Positions 6,534 through 7,751 of a stretch of 7,751 bases of DNA are shown in pieces. The translations under genes were made by a program, and so were the position numbers. The DNA lies in the NCBI GenBank assembly GCA_026984895.1, contig JALSRF010000352.1, positions 1-7,751 of the forward strand, given 5' to 3'. This stretch comes from Paracoccaceae bacterium (GTDB lineage Bacteria > Pseudomonadota > Alphaproteobacteria > Rhodobacterales > Rhodobacteraceae). Numbering within the stretch: the stretch's first letter is position 1; every line of letters begins with the position of its first letter. The notes below the pieces were generated by a model, which saw nothing but the letters and a program-made list of their open reading frames with translations, ran no database searches and had not been told where the DNA came from.

Positions 6534-7742
6534 TCACCGGGACCGGCCGGGCGCCCCCTCGCCCGGATCGGCAAGCGCCTTCGACAGACGATCCAGGGCC
6601 GCGTCAAGCCGGGCGCGGGTGCAGGCGATGTTGACCCGCGCGAAGCCCTCGCCCGAAGCTCCGAAAGCCTGGCCGCGGGTCACCGCCCAGCCCGCTTTCT
6701 GGCGCAGGAACGTTGTCAGTTCCTCGCTCGAAAGCCCGAGTTCGCGAAAGTCCAGCCAGGCAAGGAAGGTGCCTTCCGGCTCGATCAAAGAGACAGCGGG
6801 CAAGGTTGCCAGGCGCGCCCGCAAAAGCGCCAGATTGTCTGCGATATACTGGACGGCTGCGTCCAGCCAGGGCGCGCCGTCACGATACGCCGCCTCCATC
6901 GCGACATTGGCGAACGCGTTGTTCTTGTTGACCGTCAGGCGGCTGTTCTCGGCCTGAAACGCCTTTCGTCGCGCGTCATCGGCGATGATGGTGAAGGCCG
7001 AACAGCACGCGGCGATGTTGAAACTTTTCGCCGGCGAAATGCAGCTGATGCAGTTGGCCGCCGCCTGCGGCCCAAGCGCGGCAAACGGCGTGTAGGCATG
7101 GCCCGCAAAGGTGATGTCGCCGTGGATTTCGTCGGAAACCACCAGAACCCCGTTGCGCTGGCAGATATCGGCAAGGCGCGCCAGTTCGTCACGCCGCCAG
7201 ACGCGGCCCACCGGGTTGTGCGGGTTGCACAGGAACAGCATCGTGTTGCGCGGATCGGCGGCCAGAACCTCCAGCCCGTCGAAATCCATCCGGTAGCGCC
7301 CGCCCTTCAGGATCAGCGGGTTCTCGACCAGGGCGCGGCCGTTTTCGGCAATGATGTCGGCGAAATCGAAGAACACCGGCGGCTGCACGATGATCCCGTC
7401 CCCGGGCGCCGAAAAGAGCGAGGCGGCAATGGCAAGGCTGTCCAGCACATTGGGCGCACGCAGCACATGGGCCGCATCGACCGTCCAGCCGTGGCGGGTC
7501 TGCAACCAGGCTGTCAGTGCCGGAATCAGCCCCTCGGGCACGGTTTCATAGCCGAAAACGCCGTGATCGAGCCGCCGTTGCATGGCCCGGATGACGGGCG
7601 GCGGCGCGCGAAAATCCATGTCCGCGACCCCGGCGGGAAACAGGCCCTCGCCATCGGCGCCCAGAACCATCGGGTGCCATTTCAGCGCCGGAACCGCGCG
7701 CCGGTCGATCTCTTCATCAAGGTTGAAGCCGGGCGCGCTCAT
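6534..7742 (-). CDS. MalY/PatB-type PLP-dependent C-S beta-lyase
   Basis: A cytoplasmic fold-type I PLP enzyme of 402 residues, most like MalY/PatB cystathionine beta-lyases. These split cystathionine or cysteine to a thiol (homocysteine or sulphide), pyruvate and ammonia. The family N-terminus is plain: FNLDEEIDRR (6-15), KWHP, then VADMDF (39-44), followed by FGYETVPE (63-70). PLP-site features: CNPHNPVGR (172-180), SDEIHGD (203-209, Asp204 for the pyridine nitrogen) and SPAKSFN (236-242) with Lys239 as the Schiff-base lysine. RVNIACTR (369-376) supplies the Arg expected to bind the substrate carboxylate. Length is normal; the last dozen residues (GEGAPGRSR end) look like an unstructured tail. 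The ATG lies nine bases from the window edge with AGGG just upstream, so promoter and upstream neighbours cannot be seen. A plain aminotransferase role is possible, since the family is often annotated so. It is convergent with tRNA-Asn. Confidence 0.88.
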   Translation of the reverse strand: MSAPGFNLDEEIDRRAVPALKWHPMVLGADGEGLFPAGVADMDFRAPPPVIRAMQRRLDHGVFGYETVPEGLIPALTAWLQTRHGWTVDAAHVLRAPNVLDSLAIAASLFSAPGDGIIVQPPVFFDFADIIAENGRALVENPLILKGGRYRMDFDGLEVLAADPRNTMLFLCNPHNPVGRVWRRDELARLADICQRNGVLVVSDEIHGDITFAGHAYTPFAALGPQAAANCISCISPAKSFNIAACCSAFTIIADDARRKAFQAENSRLTVNKNNAFANVAMEAAYRDGAPWLDAAVQYIADNLALLRARLATLPAVSLIEPEGTFLAWLDFRELGLSSEELTTFLRQKAGWAVTRGQAFGASGEGFARVNIACTRARLDAALDRLSKALADPGEGAPGRSR

Positions 7743-7751
7743 GCGCCCTGG

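Noticed and set aside
6299..6607. Minus-strand open frames over the tRNA with endings such as GGRDRTCDQLINSQLLYR, RRQGSNLRPID and AAGIEPATN.
   Set aside because: These strings are the well-known false proteins translated from the antisense strand of a tRNA gene. The cloverleaf explains the DNA fully.

Overview
The window is very GC-rich. Its protein sequences, the zwf-pgl-pgi gene order and the EnvZ-like kinase look like an alphaproteobacterium of the Rhodobacteraceae/Paracoccaceae (Rhodobacterales) type. This assignment comes from recognising protein families and gene order, not from a database search. I see ordinary chromosomal DNA. There is no insertion sequence, phage gene, CRISPR array or plasmid function.

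Layout. Positions 1-2337, minus strand: the sugar-phosphate operon zwf (glucose-6-phosphate dehydrogenase), pgl (6-phosphogluconolactonase) and pgi (glucose-6-phosphate isomerase, cut by the left edge). Both junctions overlap by 1 to 4 bases, so translation is probably coupled. Positions 2338-2601: a divergent intergenic region with a LacI-family-like operator and a weak zwf promoter. Positions 2602-3555, plus strand: a stand-alone radical SAM protein with a cysteine-rich C-terminus and no assigned substrate. Positions 3556-3852: a convergent spacer of low-complexity GC-rich tandem repeats. Positions 3853-5190, minus strand: an EnvZ-like sensor histidine kinase with no response regulator beside it. 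Only 42 bp away and divergent lies 5233-6129, plus strand: an MBL-fold hydrolase of the LACTB2-like type with a C-terminal winged helix. Positions 6288-6362, plus strand: tRNA-Asn(GTT) with a recognisable promoter. Positions 6534-7742, minus strand: a MalY/PatB-type PLP enzyme, convergent with the tRNA.

How the genes work together. Zwf and Pgl convert glucose-6-phosphate to 6-phosphogluconate, which feeds the Entner-Doudoroff route usual in these bacteria. Pgi connects that pool to fructose-6-phosphate. The other genes look like independent housekeeping or regulatory units rather than parts of one system.

I found no convincing undescribed multi-gene system. The items most worth a second look are the uncharacterised radical SAM protein, the LacI-type operator upstream of zwf, an in-frame pentapeptide repeat that lengthens the N-terminus of Pgi, and the recurrence of short GC-rich tandem arrays (periods 11 to 18 bp) at several gene boundaries.
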